Shown in pieces: positions 25,067 to 37,575 of a DNA stretch of 64,000 bases. The notes under the pieces are model-generated. The model did not search any database. It had not been told where the DNA came from and was given only the letters and a program-made list of their open reading frames with translations. Position 1 is the stretch's first letter; every line of letters starts with the position of its first letter. The stretch comes from Sialis fuliginosa (taxonomy: Eukaryota; Arthropoda; Insecta; Megaloptera; Sialidae), in assembly GCA_961205875.1 (NCBI GenBank), contig OY540817.1:15473001-15537000 (forward strand), in the 5' to 3' direction. The position numbers were made by a program, and so were the translations under genes.

Positions 25067-25617
25067 TCCTTAATATATATAAAGCTCAACATCTGTCTGT
25101 CTGTCTGTCCGTTAGTACGCTAATCACTCGAGAACCACATCATATTTACGTGGTTTCTTTTTTTATTCATAGGTACATTCTCTGGTTAGGTTATAGGCTA
25201 TATTTTGTTACGTAAGGTAACATAACAACTAAGCAGTGACGATAATAGTAAATCAAGTCGGATAAAATTTTGTCGTCGGCGCGTTATTTTACAATACGCT
25301 GCCTAAACCGTTCAATATTGAACAAAATAATGTTTTAATGAATTGTGTAGAATTAAAAGATCTACAATAATGTCAGCGACACCATATGTTTAACTTTTAT
25401 ATTTAAGCCACAATGACTGTTTTTATGTTACAAAGAAAATTTTAAATATTTGGGTTTTTTTCACGTGGACTTATGACCTGCAAAAAATTAATCCTTATCG
25501 AAATAAATTATTTCATCGTTATAAGTACTTAATGTAGATATAATTTGCCCTTTACAGCATCCAATTTGGTCGTATAGTTTAGAAAATATCGTGGAATATA
25601 AATACGGGAACAGCTAG
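25067..25617 (+). mobile_element. Non-autonomous Helitron, copy B
   Basis: Starts TCCTTAATATATATAAAGC after host A, continues with (TGTC)n, CCGTTAGTACGC and CACTCGAGAACCAC, and ends AACAGCTAG before host T. It is the inverted counterpart of copy A; internal blocks such as AATACGCTGCCTAAACCG and CCAATTTGGTCGTATAG match. After GAAAATATCG (about 25591) the copies diverge: B ends with TGGAATATAAATACGGGAACAGCTAG and lacks the GC-rich hairpin of A. It seems to have inserted at the end of the RTE-like tail. Confidence 0.65.
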
Positions 25618-27735
25618 TACATATAAGTGTATAAATTGTATAAAAATTATTTGGAAAATATTTTTTTTCATTCTTTATACTTCAAACTAAAAAACTCGTA
25701 ATAATTCATCCCTACTCCTTACTCCCTAACCCTGTATACAGACACTTTGGTTGCGAGAACGAATGTCGTTAACCAACGCTACATGAAGCTGTCTGTAGCA
25801 ATTCCATATCCATACAAACATACATAGGTTGTTTGTCGCATGTATAAATGGAACATGTTGCACCCCCGCTGAGACAAATATTGTGCATATTTGTTTCTGT
25901 GCAATAACCTCTTTGTGCACAAACTCTGTTTGTTGTTATTTTTAAAATTAAATGTCGAGATTAAAATGTCACACGTATGTGTTTGCTCTTCTAGTTTTAT
26001 GTTTCTCTTTAAGCTGAATTGTATTTTGATATAATTTATTATTTTACTGTCGTCATATTTCTTGTTTGAACGTACACTTTAAACTCTTTTATTGGCCGTA
26101 ATATTGTGCTTGAGTTTAATTTCAATTTCGTGTGTGTATGTTTTTAAAGTTTTAGACGTCAAGATGATAAACTTAAGAAAACCATTTCTTGAAATGGAAT
26201 TAAAAGGAAAATGTGCTTTATTAAAAATTAAAAAGAAAAAAAGGGAGTTAATTGCTTTCACAACTGGACTCCTTAACACTTTGATATGTCTTGAAAATAT
26301 CCGTTTTAATAGGTATTTCATTTGTAGGCCATTTATCATATTTATAGAGAAAAAAATTTGTATGCTACCTATCTTTCGAAGTATTAAACTTTCATTTAAT
26401 TTTTTATATGTAGATGTACCGTTGTGGTTCAATGAGACAATTTTTGTCAAAGCGTTTTTTGCGGTCTTTTATTGCGAAGTTGAGTTTATGATAATAATGA
26501 ATTTATGAAATATTTATTATTAAGAATAAGTAAATTATGAACTCTCACATAATTTAAAAGTATTTTTTATTCATAAGTCAATAAAGCTAAATCCACAATA
26601 AGCTATAAAAATAATATTTTATGAAGAAGCTAATAAGAAAAAATATTCAAAATAAATAAAAATAATAATAACTATTTACAGTAAGGCATATAAATATGTA
26701 CATACAAAGATAATACATTACCTTGCAAACAAAGAATATACATACATGTTTTTAAATTATCTCTAGATATATTTTTCTTTATACAATAGGTATATATAAA
26801 ATAAACATGAATATTTATTTAGATTATGTGCATTATATGTTTTAAAATAGTAAAATATATTCAGTGTGCGACTTATGGCATTTTTATACACACATGTCTG
26901 CAAAATACATCGAGTTTTCAATCAGGGAACGTGCAATCCATCGTTTGAAATGAATAAATAAACTGGAAGTAGATGTAAAAGTTCAAAGAAATATCCACAA
27001 CGTATTCGTATAAGTTTATCTTCAGGTAGAATCGTCTGTAACTATAAAATAGAACAAATTTAAAACTTTTTAACTACGTCCAATAACTACAAATCACAAC
27101 TTATTTGATCGACCTGAAATTACGTATGAATATTTTCAGATCTAGTTCTCAAAGTTTACATTTATTCTAATGAGATTTAAGCTATATAGAGTGATTCATG
27201 ACTGGCGTACTAAATGATAATGGCTGATTGAGGAAATGATTTTAAGAAAAAAGTTTGTAAGAACATTTGTTCGTACGAGAGTTATAACCTCCCAAAATGA
27301 TGTCAAATAATAGGTTGTTTTTTATCTTGAGCTTAAGTAATATTTATTTTAATAATTCAAAATTTATTAAAGTTTATTATTAACTGTTAAAACTATTATT
27401 ATTAAAATTATAAATTTTGGAATACAATACAAAAGATGATCTAATTTTAATTCCATAAACTCTGAAAATTATATTTTTCATTCAAAGAATACCATTCTTA
27501 TTAAAAATTAAGGCACACAATACGGATAAATATAAAAATAGACATAAATAATTACGGTTAATCAATTTAAAATTAATAAACTTCTGTGGCCAGAATATCT
27601 TAAAAACAGTTCAATATGTATATCGCAAAAATGGTTAAAATTTAAATTTTAGATAATGCTATTTTCTACATCTTTTTATCGCTTCAAAAAAAATTTTTTT
27701 AATCTGTAATTATCAATAGTATCTAAATATGAAAT
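25618..27735. other. AT-rich non-coding stretch
   Basis: No supported gene. The two overlapping open frames at 26079-26450 (-) and 26092-26508 (+, 138 codons, the longest in the window) have lysine/phenylalanine/isoleucine-rich translations with no recognisable domain. Near 27189, AGAGTGATTCATGACTGGCG resembles one end of a foldback element (compare ATGATTTACAACTAGCG at 10158), but no partner end was found. Confidence 0.4.
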
Positions 27736-28100
27736 TAATTATTAGTATAATTTATTTATTAATTATTATATTATAATAAGAAATACTTTACATTGTTTCA
27801 AATTTAATGATTCTTTCTTTTGTATCTTTTATATAGTAGTACTTATAACTGGTTTTAGTCTATCCATTACTAGAGAAAAAACATAAACAAAATAAAAAGT
27901 TATAATTTAAAAACAAACTATATTTGCTGACTTTGGTAATTAAATTGATTAAATAAATAGTTACTTGTTTTATTAGTAACATGAGTTCATAAGTATTACA
28001 AAAAATAAGCCCGTCAATCACAAAAACGGTAAACTTGCTCTTATAGCGGCCATAACTGATGCCAGTGCCTTATTCAATAATATGATATTTTCACATCGTT
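27736..28100 (+). repeat. Unnamed dispersed repeat, copy 1
   Basis: Matches 38620-38930 in the same orientation. Shared landmarks are ACTTTGGTAATTAA, TTGTTTTATTAGTAACATGA, GAGTTCA and a TCAATCNCAAAAA..GTA block, then GGCCA.NACTG.TGC.AGT.CCTTAT. A third, partial copy is inverted at 42010-42135 and shares TCCATTACTAGAGAAAAAAC and ACTGGTTTTA. No open frame runs through. Element class unknown. Confidence 0.75.
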
Positions 28101-28320
28101 CTTGACGGGTTCACCCGTTAATTTAAACAATAAACTGGGTCGATATTATTTTTACCAACCGGCATATCCGACAGTAGCAATTCAAATATTGATGGTAAAC
28201 GGGAATCTGCTAAACAATCAAGCGGTACTCAAACATTGAGATTTTGCGGGCGCAAACACTGCGCGACAACACAATATCATTTGCATGTAAATACACGCGC
28301 TCGAGCAAACAGATTATATT
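28101..28320. other. GC-richer island, function unknown
   Basis: Contains GACGGGTTCACCCGT (palindromic), GGTAAACGGGAATC, TTTTGCGGGCGCAAACACTGCGCGAC and ACACGCGCTCGAG. The base composition contrasts sharply with the neighbours. There is no clear exon. It could be a regulatory element or TE residue. Confidence 0.35.
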
Positions 28321-28817
28321 GTTAAATGAACAAATATGAAATTTCACATGCGCTCTTGTATCTATTAAAAGTTGAAACGAGCGACTGTTTCTTTCTCTCT
28401 CCCTTTTTGCTTATTCTTCTCTTTTATCAAACTTCTACGTGCAATTTCATTTGGACGATATTTGGATTTAATTGTTGGTATACGGAAAATAGAATTGTTT
28501 TGCTGTAAATAATTATTGTCGTTAGGAAGTTGAAGTCTGTTTTTGAAATAGAACAGTTTAAAAGTTTTTAAAAACTTGATAATTTTTTTTTGTAATTTAA
28601 ATGCCTCTATACATTATTGGTTTTAAATGAGACAAAAATTATGTTGTTTAATTTCAGTATTATACCTCTTTGTTATTAAAGGTTTTCATGCAAAACAAAT
28701 GACAAGTTCATTTTCCTTTTGCATTTAATTTTTAGTTGATTATTCTATTGAACATTTACATAAAAAATAAGAGTTTAATGATTGTTTTTTTTATATAAAT
28801 ATGTAGAAACTATCATA

Positions 28818-28973
28818 TCTTAATTATATAAAAACATTGGACCCGGTAGGTGGCGTTGGGGTCAAGAATGTGTATTTATGGTCCGATTTTCCGCATATTC
28901 AGCTAAAATAACAATTACAACCCTCAGGGGGTAAAATATTAACTCCCGTGTAAAGCCGGGGCGGGTTCGCTAA
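28818..28973 (+). mobile_element. Possible mini-Helitron
   Basis: A host A precedes TCTTAATTATATAAAAAC, and the 3' side has CCCGTGTAAAGCCGGG (a short stem), then GCGGGTTCGCTAA before host T. A^T insertion, TC start and hairpin plus CTRR end all fit a Helitron. At 156 bp it would be a very short non-autonomous derivative. Only one copy is seen here, so the ends are unconfirmed. Confidence 0.4.
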
Positions 28974-30631
28974 TAGTGTAAAATATGTAAAATTATATAT
29001 ATGTACGTTATTATATATATATACCTACATATAGGGGAAATTTTGGTGCTTCTTGTTAGCTGTCAGAGCTTGAGATGTAAAAAATATTTAATAAAAAAAG
29101 TCCTTACTCCCGAAATAATTGAAAGTATAGAATATAAGCAAATATAGTCTGGACAAACATTTATCAACATTTGTCTGGATGATGTCTACATTGACTGGAT
29201 GCCCCCTCCCAGGAACGAGGGTGGAATATATCCCGCGAGACTGACGTCGCTTGCTCGAGATGCACCAGACGTAATAAATTTATATCGTCGAGGACTTGCA
29301 TGCACTTTGTGTTGGACGGAATTCAAGTTTTTATTTAATGTATGTCATTTTATTTGTTTATGTATTATTGACGAAGTTGTTGCTCGATTTTATTACTTGG
29401 TTTCGTTTGTTTTAGTCAGACAACGGATACATTCTAGTAAATGCTTCATTTAGTATTATTTGTTGTAAAATATAATGAGTCTTACAGAACTACCAGATGT
29501 TTTAACAAACCTTCTTTGTGGCGACATAGTCAATTCGATCAATACTAATTTTTGTAAAAGAACCGTTGGAGCAAGAAATAATAATTTCAGTAAACTAAAA
29601 TATATATGCTTTGATATTTTATTTATTAATTATTATAATAACATAAATGTACAACAAAATAATATTATCTTAATATTTAAAATGATAGCCTGTACCGACT
29701 TAACTACTCTGGAACTATAAATATATTAATCTCATAAACTTTAAATGATTTTTAGATGTTCATTATATTATAATGAATATTTACTTGTTACAGCCCTTTA
29801 CGGAAAGTACATTACAAATACCGGTATTGGGAAAAAACAATTTAATTATACAATAATAGATTGTAAATGATAATATGTAGATAATAATAAATAATCTGTG
29901 AAAAACCAGGTATTTCAAATTATTTTATCATTGTGAACACATGACATTTTATTTTAGTTTCAAAACACTTTGTCTGATTTTTTTAATATCCAATTAAAAA
30001 ATGTTTACTATCCCCCAAGAAAATAACCTAACGACGTTCAGCCATTAAAAAACCTGTATACATAAATTTATTTAAAATATTCCGTCAATAATACATATTG
30101 CAGTACACAGTATTGATTTCAAAATTAGTTTGCATACGTGTACAATAATAACAAATACATATATTTAAAAATGATATTATGTTTTCGTTATTAATGTATT
30201 TATAATTATCATCGTATTTAAATTAAATTATAAAATTGGTATCTATGTATATATGATTAATGTTAATACAGGTTTTCAAATAATTCCCAAATGTTTATTC
30301 ATCTTGGTGCTCATTAGACAAATGAGTGGAAATTTTGACAGGTAATAATTCATGCAAAACAAAACCAATTTTTGTGTAAAATTAAAATTATATTCATCGT
30401 TTTTTTATTAGATAGACAGTTATTATAGCCTAAAGGTACATATTTTTTCATTTTGAATTACATAATACCAATAACAAAAGGGTTCTAACTTTTCTTCTAT
30501 TTTAGTATTTAACGTTTCGACCAATATCTCAGCCTTTCAATTTTTTATAGTGTTTGGATACAACGATTAAATCAAAACGACTATCCGAAATCATTTTTGA
30601 ATTAAATGTAGTAATTATATAAACAATTCTT
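28974..30631. other. Non-coding stretch with one GC-richer patch
   Basis: 29195-29330 is less AT-rich (GGATGCCCCCTCCCAGGAAC, CCCGCGAGACTGACGTCG). It is open in one plus-strand frame but shows no splice context or known product. The remainder is AT-rich and featureless. Confidence 0.4.
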
Positions 30632-30805
30632 TAGACTAGGGGTGCATCCTCATTGGATCAAAGGTTGAAAGATTATAAAGCCCATTTACATTTAAATCTT
30701 GTTTTTGTAAAAAAAGGTTTTCGATTATCTGTCAAATATACGCCCGGTGATTTTCAAATTTTTTATTGTGCTCATATAGACAAAAAGGTTGCCGACCCTT
30801 CTATA
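30632..30805. mobile_element. Possible short hAT-like MITE
   Basis: The right end, AAAAAGGTTGCCGACCCTTC, is the inverse of the common hAT start CAGGGGTCGGCAACCTTTTT. The left end, TAGGGGTGCATCCTCATTGG, is only a loose match, and no 8-bp duplication is visible. This may be a truncated or decayed element. Confidence 0.3.
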
Positions 30806-33800
30806 GAAAGTTTAATATTACGATTACTAGTAATACCAAAAATAAGTTTGAAAATTGCTTATAATTAGGAGTTGCTCTACAATATTTAACATAAGTTTAG
30901 GTATGAAAGTTTCAAAAAGCTATCCTGTTTTCTGGTTCACTTTTTATTACTGTGTATTTTCTTATCTAAAATACTTAATTACTCAAACAAAAATTCGTTT
31001 CTTTATCACCTACACATAAAACAAATTAGACATAAAATGCGAGGAAAAAACCGTCAAATTAAAAGAGGACGTGAATTTTTATCAAAGTGCTAAAAGCAAT
31101 TAATCTTGAGTAAAGATTGAGAAGAGAGTTTCTAAGAGTACAAGCGACTTTTAGATAAGAGTGTTTATGGGACGACACAGGCTGATAGCCCCTCCTTGTA
31201 AATCACGACACCCTGGAGCAAGCAGCTTGTGGATTACACGATACTTGATATTATCCTAACCACCGGCACAACTCTAAGATCGTCTGTGCAGATGTAGATA
31301 AATTAAGATATAAATTATTCATTGTATATATTTCACTCGGTTGTTCTGCGGTGATTTTGTGTGCATATATTATACAGCTCGGTGTTATTTTTGATTCGTT
31401 TGTAAAGGAATGATATATATTTTAATGGAATTATTTTAGCGACGAATGCTTTTAAATATATATACTTATTCATACTTTCATGTGCTGAAGTTTCTATGCG
31501 AAGCTCTTAAACAAATAACTCGGATTTCTAATATTCTACGAAATTGTAATTACGTTTTTTTAAACATAAATCTGTGGTTTATGCGAAAACGATTGTTCAG
31601 ATGTCAAACTAAATAAATTGAATTTGTGAAGAATTATGATACACGAAAAAATTTGTATGGTAAAAATTATTTTGTACTAACAATTATAACATTTTCTATT
31701 TATAAAAATCGGTTCAATAGTTTTCCAATTTAATCGAAACAAACAGAAAACATAATTTTAAAAACTACTAAAATTGATTATACCCATATTGCCCGTAAAA
31801 GGAAGTATAGACAAAATATTAACGAATTTTACATTATAATTATAATAATAATTAATAATTATGATAGTAGATTTTGTCTTGTCTTCCTGGCAACATTTCG
31901 TTTGAATCCTATCGGTCATCTATAGATCTGATCGTATAATTGTTGTCATGAAGTTATGTTTATGACGACTTCACAGAAAATGTAAACAATTTTATAATTT
32001 GCGAGAAAAATATTGAAAAGAAATTGTAGAATTTTCAATAAGCCAATAACGTTCCATTTTCCAAATAAGATATTCGTACCCTTCCATCTCTAAGAAACCT
32101 ATTCTGTTTGTTGAAGTCCTTCGGGAACCGACGGAGATTCCTTTGAGAAATACCTGACTTTCGGTGACAGAACTGGAAAAGAATATACATACATTCGTAC
32201 TGAAGTTTGAAAGATTATATATAGATAAAAACCATTATTAAATTGCCATCTTCTCTTTTTTTGTATGTAAGAGAGATTGTTTTCCAGTTTGGTAAATAAA
32301 AATTGTAATATTGAAGAGGTTTTTTTAGGGGTGTAGTTTCGATTGACAAATAATTTATACTCGATTTCAAAAAATAAGCAGTCACTATTTACTTTCATTA
32401 CAGCCAACTAGTAAAATTTCTGATAATTTTCAATTGGAGAACTAGAAATTACAAATTTATTTACGTCAAATATAATACAATGATTTCGTCGTTATTTGTT
32501 AATGTTCTGTATTGAAATAGTATTATAATTATTGAAATGAATATATCAACAGATAAATTATATTTTATGTATTTTTTACGGATATAATTGAAATAATCAA
32601 ATACAATCAATAATTGATTTTATTCTAAAAGGTATTTCACTTCATTCTTTTTCAAAGATCTTAAAATATTTATACAACCAAGAAAACGGTATTTTTATAA
32701 ATAACATAAATCTATAATAATATATTTAATTTCGATATTTTGATTACTCTCAACTTAAGTATAACCTAAACACAGCATAATAGAACTATAAAACAACATC
32801 TTCAATCAAGATAACAACCGCGAAAGTCTCCAATCGAAAATAACAAGATTTTCGTAAAGAAATAATGTCGGTATAAACTTCATACGTATTGAAAACCCCA
32901 AAGAATATAGCAAAGTCATTGTATGTGAGAAAGGTACAGGAATAGGTGGAGGTGGTTTGTGCTGCAGGAAGGAGGAATAGTAGTGCGTTGGGTCCTGCGG
33001 ATGGAGGATTGAGTGACATGTGTGATCGGAATCCCCAGGATATTGGGTATTAAGGAAGCAGGCTACTTCTTTCTCAGTCCTGATGTACCGACCTAATTCT
33101 ATATCGAGAATCGAACCCCACTACTGTAATCTAGAGGAAAAATGTATATGGAACTTTATATAAAGATGTTTTGTATTTATAAGGAAGAATATATTCTCTT
33201 AAGAGTAATCCTCTTATAAGATACAAATAGATCACCAATAGGATGGTATGATAGGTTGTAGAATCTTTTTTATAAATAAATACTTAAATATTTTGATTTT
33301 TTAAATTTGTATAAAAAGTAAGAAAGGACAAATGAACTAAGCGTAGTTATTCTTTTAATCCTAAGCAAAATAATATTTTATATTATAATTTTTATTAACA
33401 AAAATCATCATATTTTTTTATCTACATCCCTCTATCAAGTCAAACTATGGGGATTCAATGTCTTCAATGGAAGAAAATTATTAAAAACAAATAAAACATT
33501 TTTGTTGTTGGTAAAATAACTACTTTATTTCTTAATGAGGGTTTTTTTTATATGAATGTATTTAATAATTTTTAATTACAAAATATAAGTGATGATTTTT
33601 TATAAATATATTCAATTTTTTGCGGTCAAATTAAACTCTTCTAACCACGTTTTAGTTAATTGTTATTAACTAGGTTATACTGTAGTTCGAACATCACAAA
33701 TGAGAAAAAAATATATTTGAATGAAGTAGCGCTAGTTAATATAACTTCTATTCCACACCACCGTTTTTACTCGGAAGAAAACAGTCGTTAGTCGGGGGTA

Positions 33801-34973
33801 GCAAAAAAGGCGACGGTATATCTGATATCCTCATGACACCTTCTAAATTACTTTTGAAACTACAAACAGAAGTTTAGTATTAATAAATTACCAGGATGAT
33901 GGTTCGAGAAAAAAAAACAAGCGGGGTAAAACGAAATGAACACACTGTTAAAAATAATTGTTCATTATTAACATTTGTTAAATATACAAAGAAGGTGTCT
34001 TTTATCTTTTGTTTACTGAAACAGGTAGGATTTTTATTTCGTCTACAAAATAATTTTTTATTAATGCAAAGTTAACTCCTCTTTTCATTTTATGCCGTTT
34101 CGTTTTTCTGGTGTATTTATATTTTTTATATTCAGTTATTTATTTTAAGTAGGCTTAATTTTGTAAACCTTATATATTTTATTTGACTACTTACGTGGAA
34201 CTGCCAGTAACATAAGTGTGATGCAAGGTGATGCATTTCTGCAGGAATGACATCAAGTTAATTAATTAATATACAATCAAAAACACCAGTAAATTACAAA
34301 TATATTTTCATAAGAATATTATAAACAGAATTTGCTTTAAAACATTTCGACAAAATCACCCACAAACTTACTTAAAATAAGGCTTCTTTATACGTTTCTC
34401 AAGACTATCGATGTTTTAGCAGTGTAGTGGGAGTAAATCGTAGAACCAAATGACAGACACAATCAAATCAGACAAAGAGGATGAAAGAACGTCACCTCGG
34501 AAAGGAAGATATAAAAATAAAGAGGGAATCATAATCGTTTTTGAAACAGTTTCAACATACACTACACGTCCTATATACGGTCCAACTTCTGTACTTCGAA
34601 TTTATTTTATTACCAGAGCTGGAACTAGACTTTTAACAGCCCTGAATACATGAATACATTCGATTTTATCAAAACAATTTATTAATTAAACTGACAATGA
34701 ATCCAATAGTGAGTGCTGGATCCGGAATTTTTGCTGCGAAGATCTGGAGATTTTCTATTGTGTTTTGTTTTTATATCTTCTTTGTAGAATTTCTCAAAGA
34801 ATGTAATTATTAGAGACAACAATTATACCACAAATCATGTTTTTATATGCTAGGTAAATTCCAAAGAATACTGTTTAAAACAAGACCCACACTATTCGGA
34901 AAAATAGGAAGAATCCCTTCTTATTATTAGTTATAAAAAGTATTAGTTATAAAAAGTATTTTCATTTTATTTA
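30806..34973. other. Long AT-rich non-coding stretch
   Basis: No supported gene. 31145-31290 is GC-richer (GGGACGACACAGGCTGATAGCC, CACCCTGGAGCAAGCAGC) and could be a conserved non-coding element or an exon remnant. 32930-33060 is also GC-richer. None has a splice pair or product I can defend. Confidence 0.4.
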
Positions 34974-35552
34974 TGGTTCGGGTTCGGTTCGGGTTCAAAT
35001 ATAAATTATGGTTCGGGTGCAGGTTCGGATTCAGCTTAGTGCAAACTATTTAGGTTCAAAAACCGTTATTTTTTAAGGGTTCAGTTTCGGCGTCGGAATT
35101 AAGTTTGTAATTGAAAGGAAATTATGCTGTTCGAAAAAAAATTATAATTAACACATAAAATATTTTCTGAAGAAGAAAAAACATTAATAGCTTATAAAAT
35201 ATTGCTACAAAAAAGGAAAAAAATAAAATTACATTTTAAAGATTGAAATATCTACTTTTCAGAATTGAAATGTAGTTCAGTTATAAAATTTAAAAAATGA
35301 ATTAAAAATAAATAAATTTTAGTAGTGGATTTGATAACTCACATCATACCAAGATTTCCAGTTAGTACGTTTTATAATCTCTTTTAAAAATATTGAAAAT
35401 AATTTATTGAACCTTTTAAAAATATATGGAAAAGGTTCGGATTCCGATTCAGGTTCGTTGACTTTGAAACATAGCGATTCGGTTTGGGTTCAGGTTAATA
35501 CAAAATACGGGGTTTTTCGGGTTTCGGATTCGGGTTCAGTTTCTAGTCCCTG
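34974..35552. mobile_element. Element with GGTTCGGGTT-repeat arms
   Basis: Degenerate GGTTCGG/GGTTCAGG words crowd 34974-35095 and 35430-35552 on the same strand, separated by an AT-rich core of about 330 bp. Examples are TTCGGGTTCGGTTCGGGTTC on the left and TTTCGGATTCGGGTTCAG on the right. The layout suggests one element or satellite-like arms in direct orientation. The class is unknown. Confidence 0.5.
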
Positions 35553-36419
35553 CACATATAGCTAATTAACTATCAATGGAGAAAATTATTAATTTAACAT
35601 TTAAACAATTATAAGAAAAAAAATTCTCAAGTATTGAAGAAATGGGTTAAAGCCGGCTCTGTTCTAACAGTTTACATTTATTTCAATGCACCAAGTTTTG
35701 TGTTCATAAAGTTACATGATTGGTCTATACATTTTAATGTTATATACCTGGAGCCATTCATTGTGGGGCTGTTCACCCAAAAACGTGAAGAAAATTATAC
35801 GGAGGAAGAATTTATGAATTGAATCAGTTTCATTATTTCTTGCAATTGTCATCAATTGGTGAAACTTTGTAAAATGTTGGAAATTTTAATGATTATATAA
35901 TAATTAATTAATTACGTAATTAAATCTCCTCCCTTTTTCGTGTTTTTTTTTTTCAATATTGAAATTTTCAGACCATACTAATTCAAATTAAATCAATTTC
36001 TATACTTTATGAATGACAGCCATAAGCCATTTTACCTTTATTAACGTAGAATCGTTAATAACATATAATTAAATTTTATAACCCAATGCCAGAGATGGCA
36101 AATTAATTTCGAAAACTGTAATAGAAAGTCACAGTCTCCAAAAAAATTATTATTACTGAATTATATTATTTCGAGATAATTAAAGTTACGGCAATTACAC
36201 TGGATGGCATATGCAAATTAATGCAAAAAAAATTGAAATATGTCGAGTCTTAAATATTTTAATAGCAAAAAGAGGTATCAGTACAAAACACCATTAGTTA
36301 TTTTTTCCAAAAAATTTATACCACTTCCAGAAGTAACTAATAAATTGAAAATAATTTTTGTATTTTTCATTTAATTTAATTCGATTTGGCTTCTGAATTA
36401 TTTATATCATTAATTACAC
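35553..36419. other. AT-rich non-coding stretch
   Basis: No gene or structured repeat recognised. Confidence 0.5.
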
Positions 36420-37118
36420 AGCCCCACACAAAAAGGTCTTGACCTCTTATCCTTTTTTTTTCGCTGACCCTTCAAACTTTTAGGAGCTCTTGATTTTAAC
36501 CCTTCAGTCACGATATATTTGCGTTCAAAATCGATATCAGAGCGTCCCCCCCTCGACTTTCTAAACTATCAATGTAAAAAATCTGAAAAAATTCTAGAAT
36601 GTAGCTTTTAATTAGTACTTTCATCGAAAATTATAACGAATACTGTCAAACAAAATTTGAACCACTCTCCCATAAACTGAAATGTGTACTCAATTTTTTT
36701 TCTCACTTCCTTCATTGATAGAGATGTCAAATGCAACAAAAAATGTTAAATGACATTTTGTTTTTAACCTTCAGTCATGATTTATTTGCTTTTCGTTATC
36801 AGAGCGTCCTCCCCCCTCTAATTTATGAACATTCAATTAAAAAAATCTGAAAAAAATCGGGAATGTAGATTATTAGTACTACTTTTACTGAAAATTATAA
36901 CGAAAACTGTCAAAAGAATTTTTGGTGGTTATCAGAAAAAAAATCTGAAAAAATTTCAGAATGTATATAGTTTTTAATTAGTACTTTCAATGAAAAGTAT
37001 AACGAACATTATAGCAAAAATAGTCTATGAAATATTTTGGAATAATATTTTTTATAAATCGTAGTGAGAATGACTATGGAACCCTATCATGTGCGTGCCC
37101 AACTCGCACTTGGCTTTT
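36420..37118 (+). mobile_element. TE with internal repeated modules
   Basis: Starts near CACAGCCCCACACAAAAAGG and ends with GCGTGCCCAACTCGCACTTGG followed by CTTTTTT. GCCCGACTCGCACTTGGCC is a phrase I associate with an insect TE terminus. Inside are three diverged modules (about 36510-36660, 36768-36915 and 36935-37020). Each contains AATCTGAAAAAAAT, GAATGTAG, TTAGTACT and GAAAATTATAACGAA or a close variant, and two also have CAGAGCGTCC.CCCCCTC. No coding frame. Confidence 0.55.
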
Positions 37119-37429
37119 TTATTGTCAAATTCGTTTTCATCGCCCAAAAATACCTGAGAAAAATGTACTATTTTTTAATGTGAACCCATATGTTATTATC
37201 GATTTATTAAGGTATAACAGTTTAGTAATGAACACATTCACTAATTAAATAATTACTATTAATACCACAGCCATTGTATTTTCAGTATAATTATTATTAT
37301 ATAAACACTAATTTCCTTTACAAAGTCCACTCGTAAACGCAACCGTTTATAATAATCGAATAACAACTACTCCATACGTACGAGAGCAATTACAAAGAGC
37401 TTCACATTACCGAACGCCGACTGTAGATA

Positions 37430-37575
37430 ATTTGTATGCATCCCGCACAGCATCCTGCAGGAGCATCCCCATGTAATCAAGGACTCTCCCGCAGGTTACG
37501 GCCAGCTTGGCCAGGATAAGAATCTTAATGTTGGGACGCGCCGTTTTTAATCAGACGTTATGTTAAAGGCCTTTA
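37430..37575 (-). other. GC-rich island, possible exon or conserved element
   Basis: This island stands out from the AT-rich surroundings (CATCCTGCAGGAGCATCCCC, TTACGGCCAGCTTGGCCAGG). The minus strand is open for about 45 codons, including PNIKILILAKLAVTCG and YMGMLLQDAVRDAYKL, with balanced amino-acid use. No clear splice sites frame it, and the plus strand also has short open frames, so a conserved non-coding element is equally possible. Confidence 0.3.

Noticed and set aside
26079..26508. 138-codon plus-strand and 123-codon minus-strand open frames
   Set aside because: Longest in the window, but AT-driven composition, overlapping on both strands, no domain and no start or splice context. 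Treated as chance.
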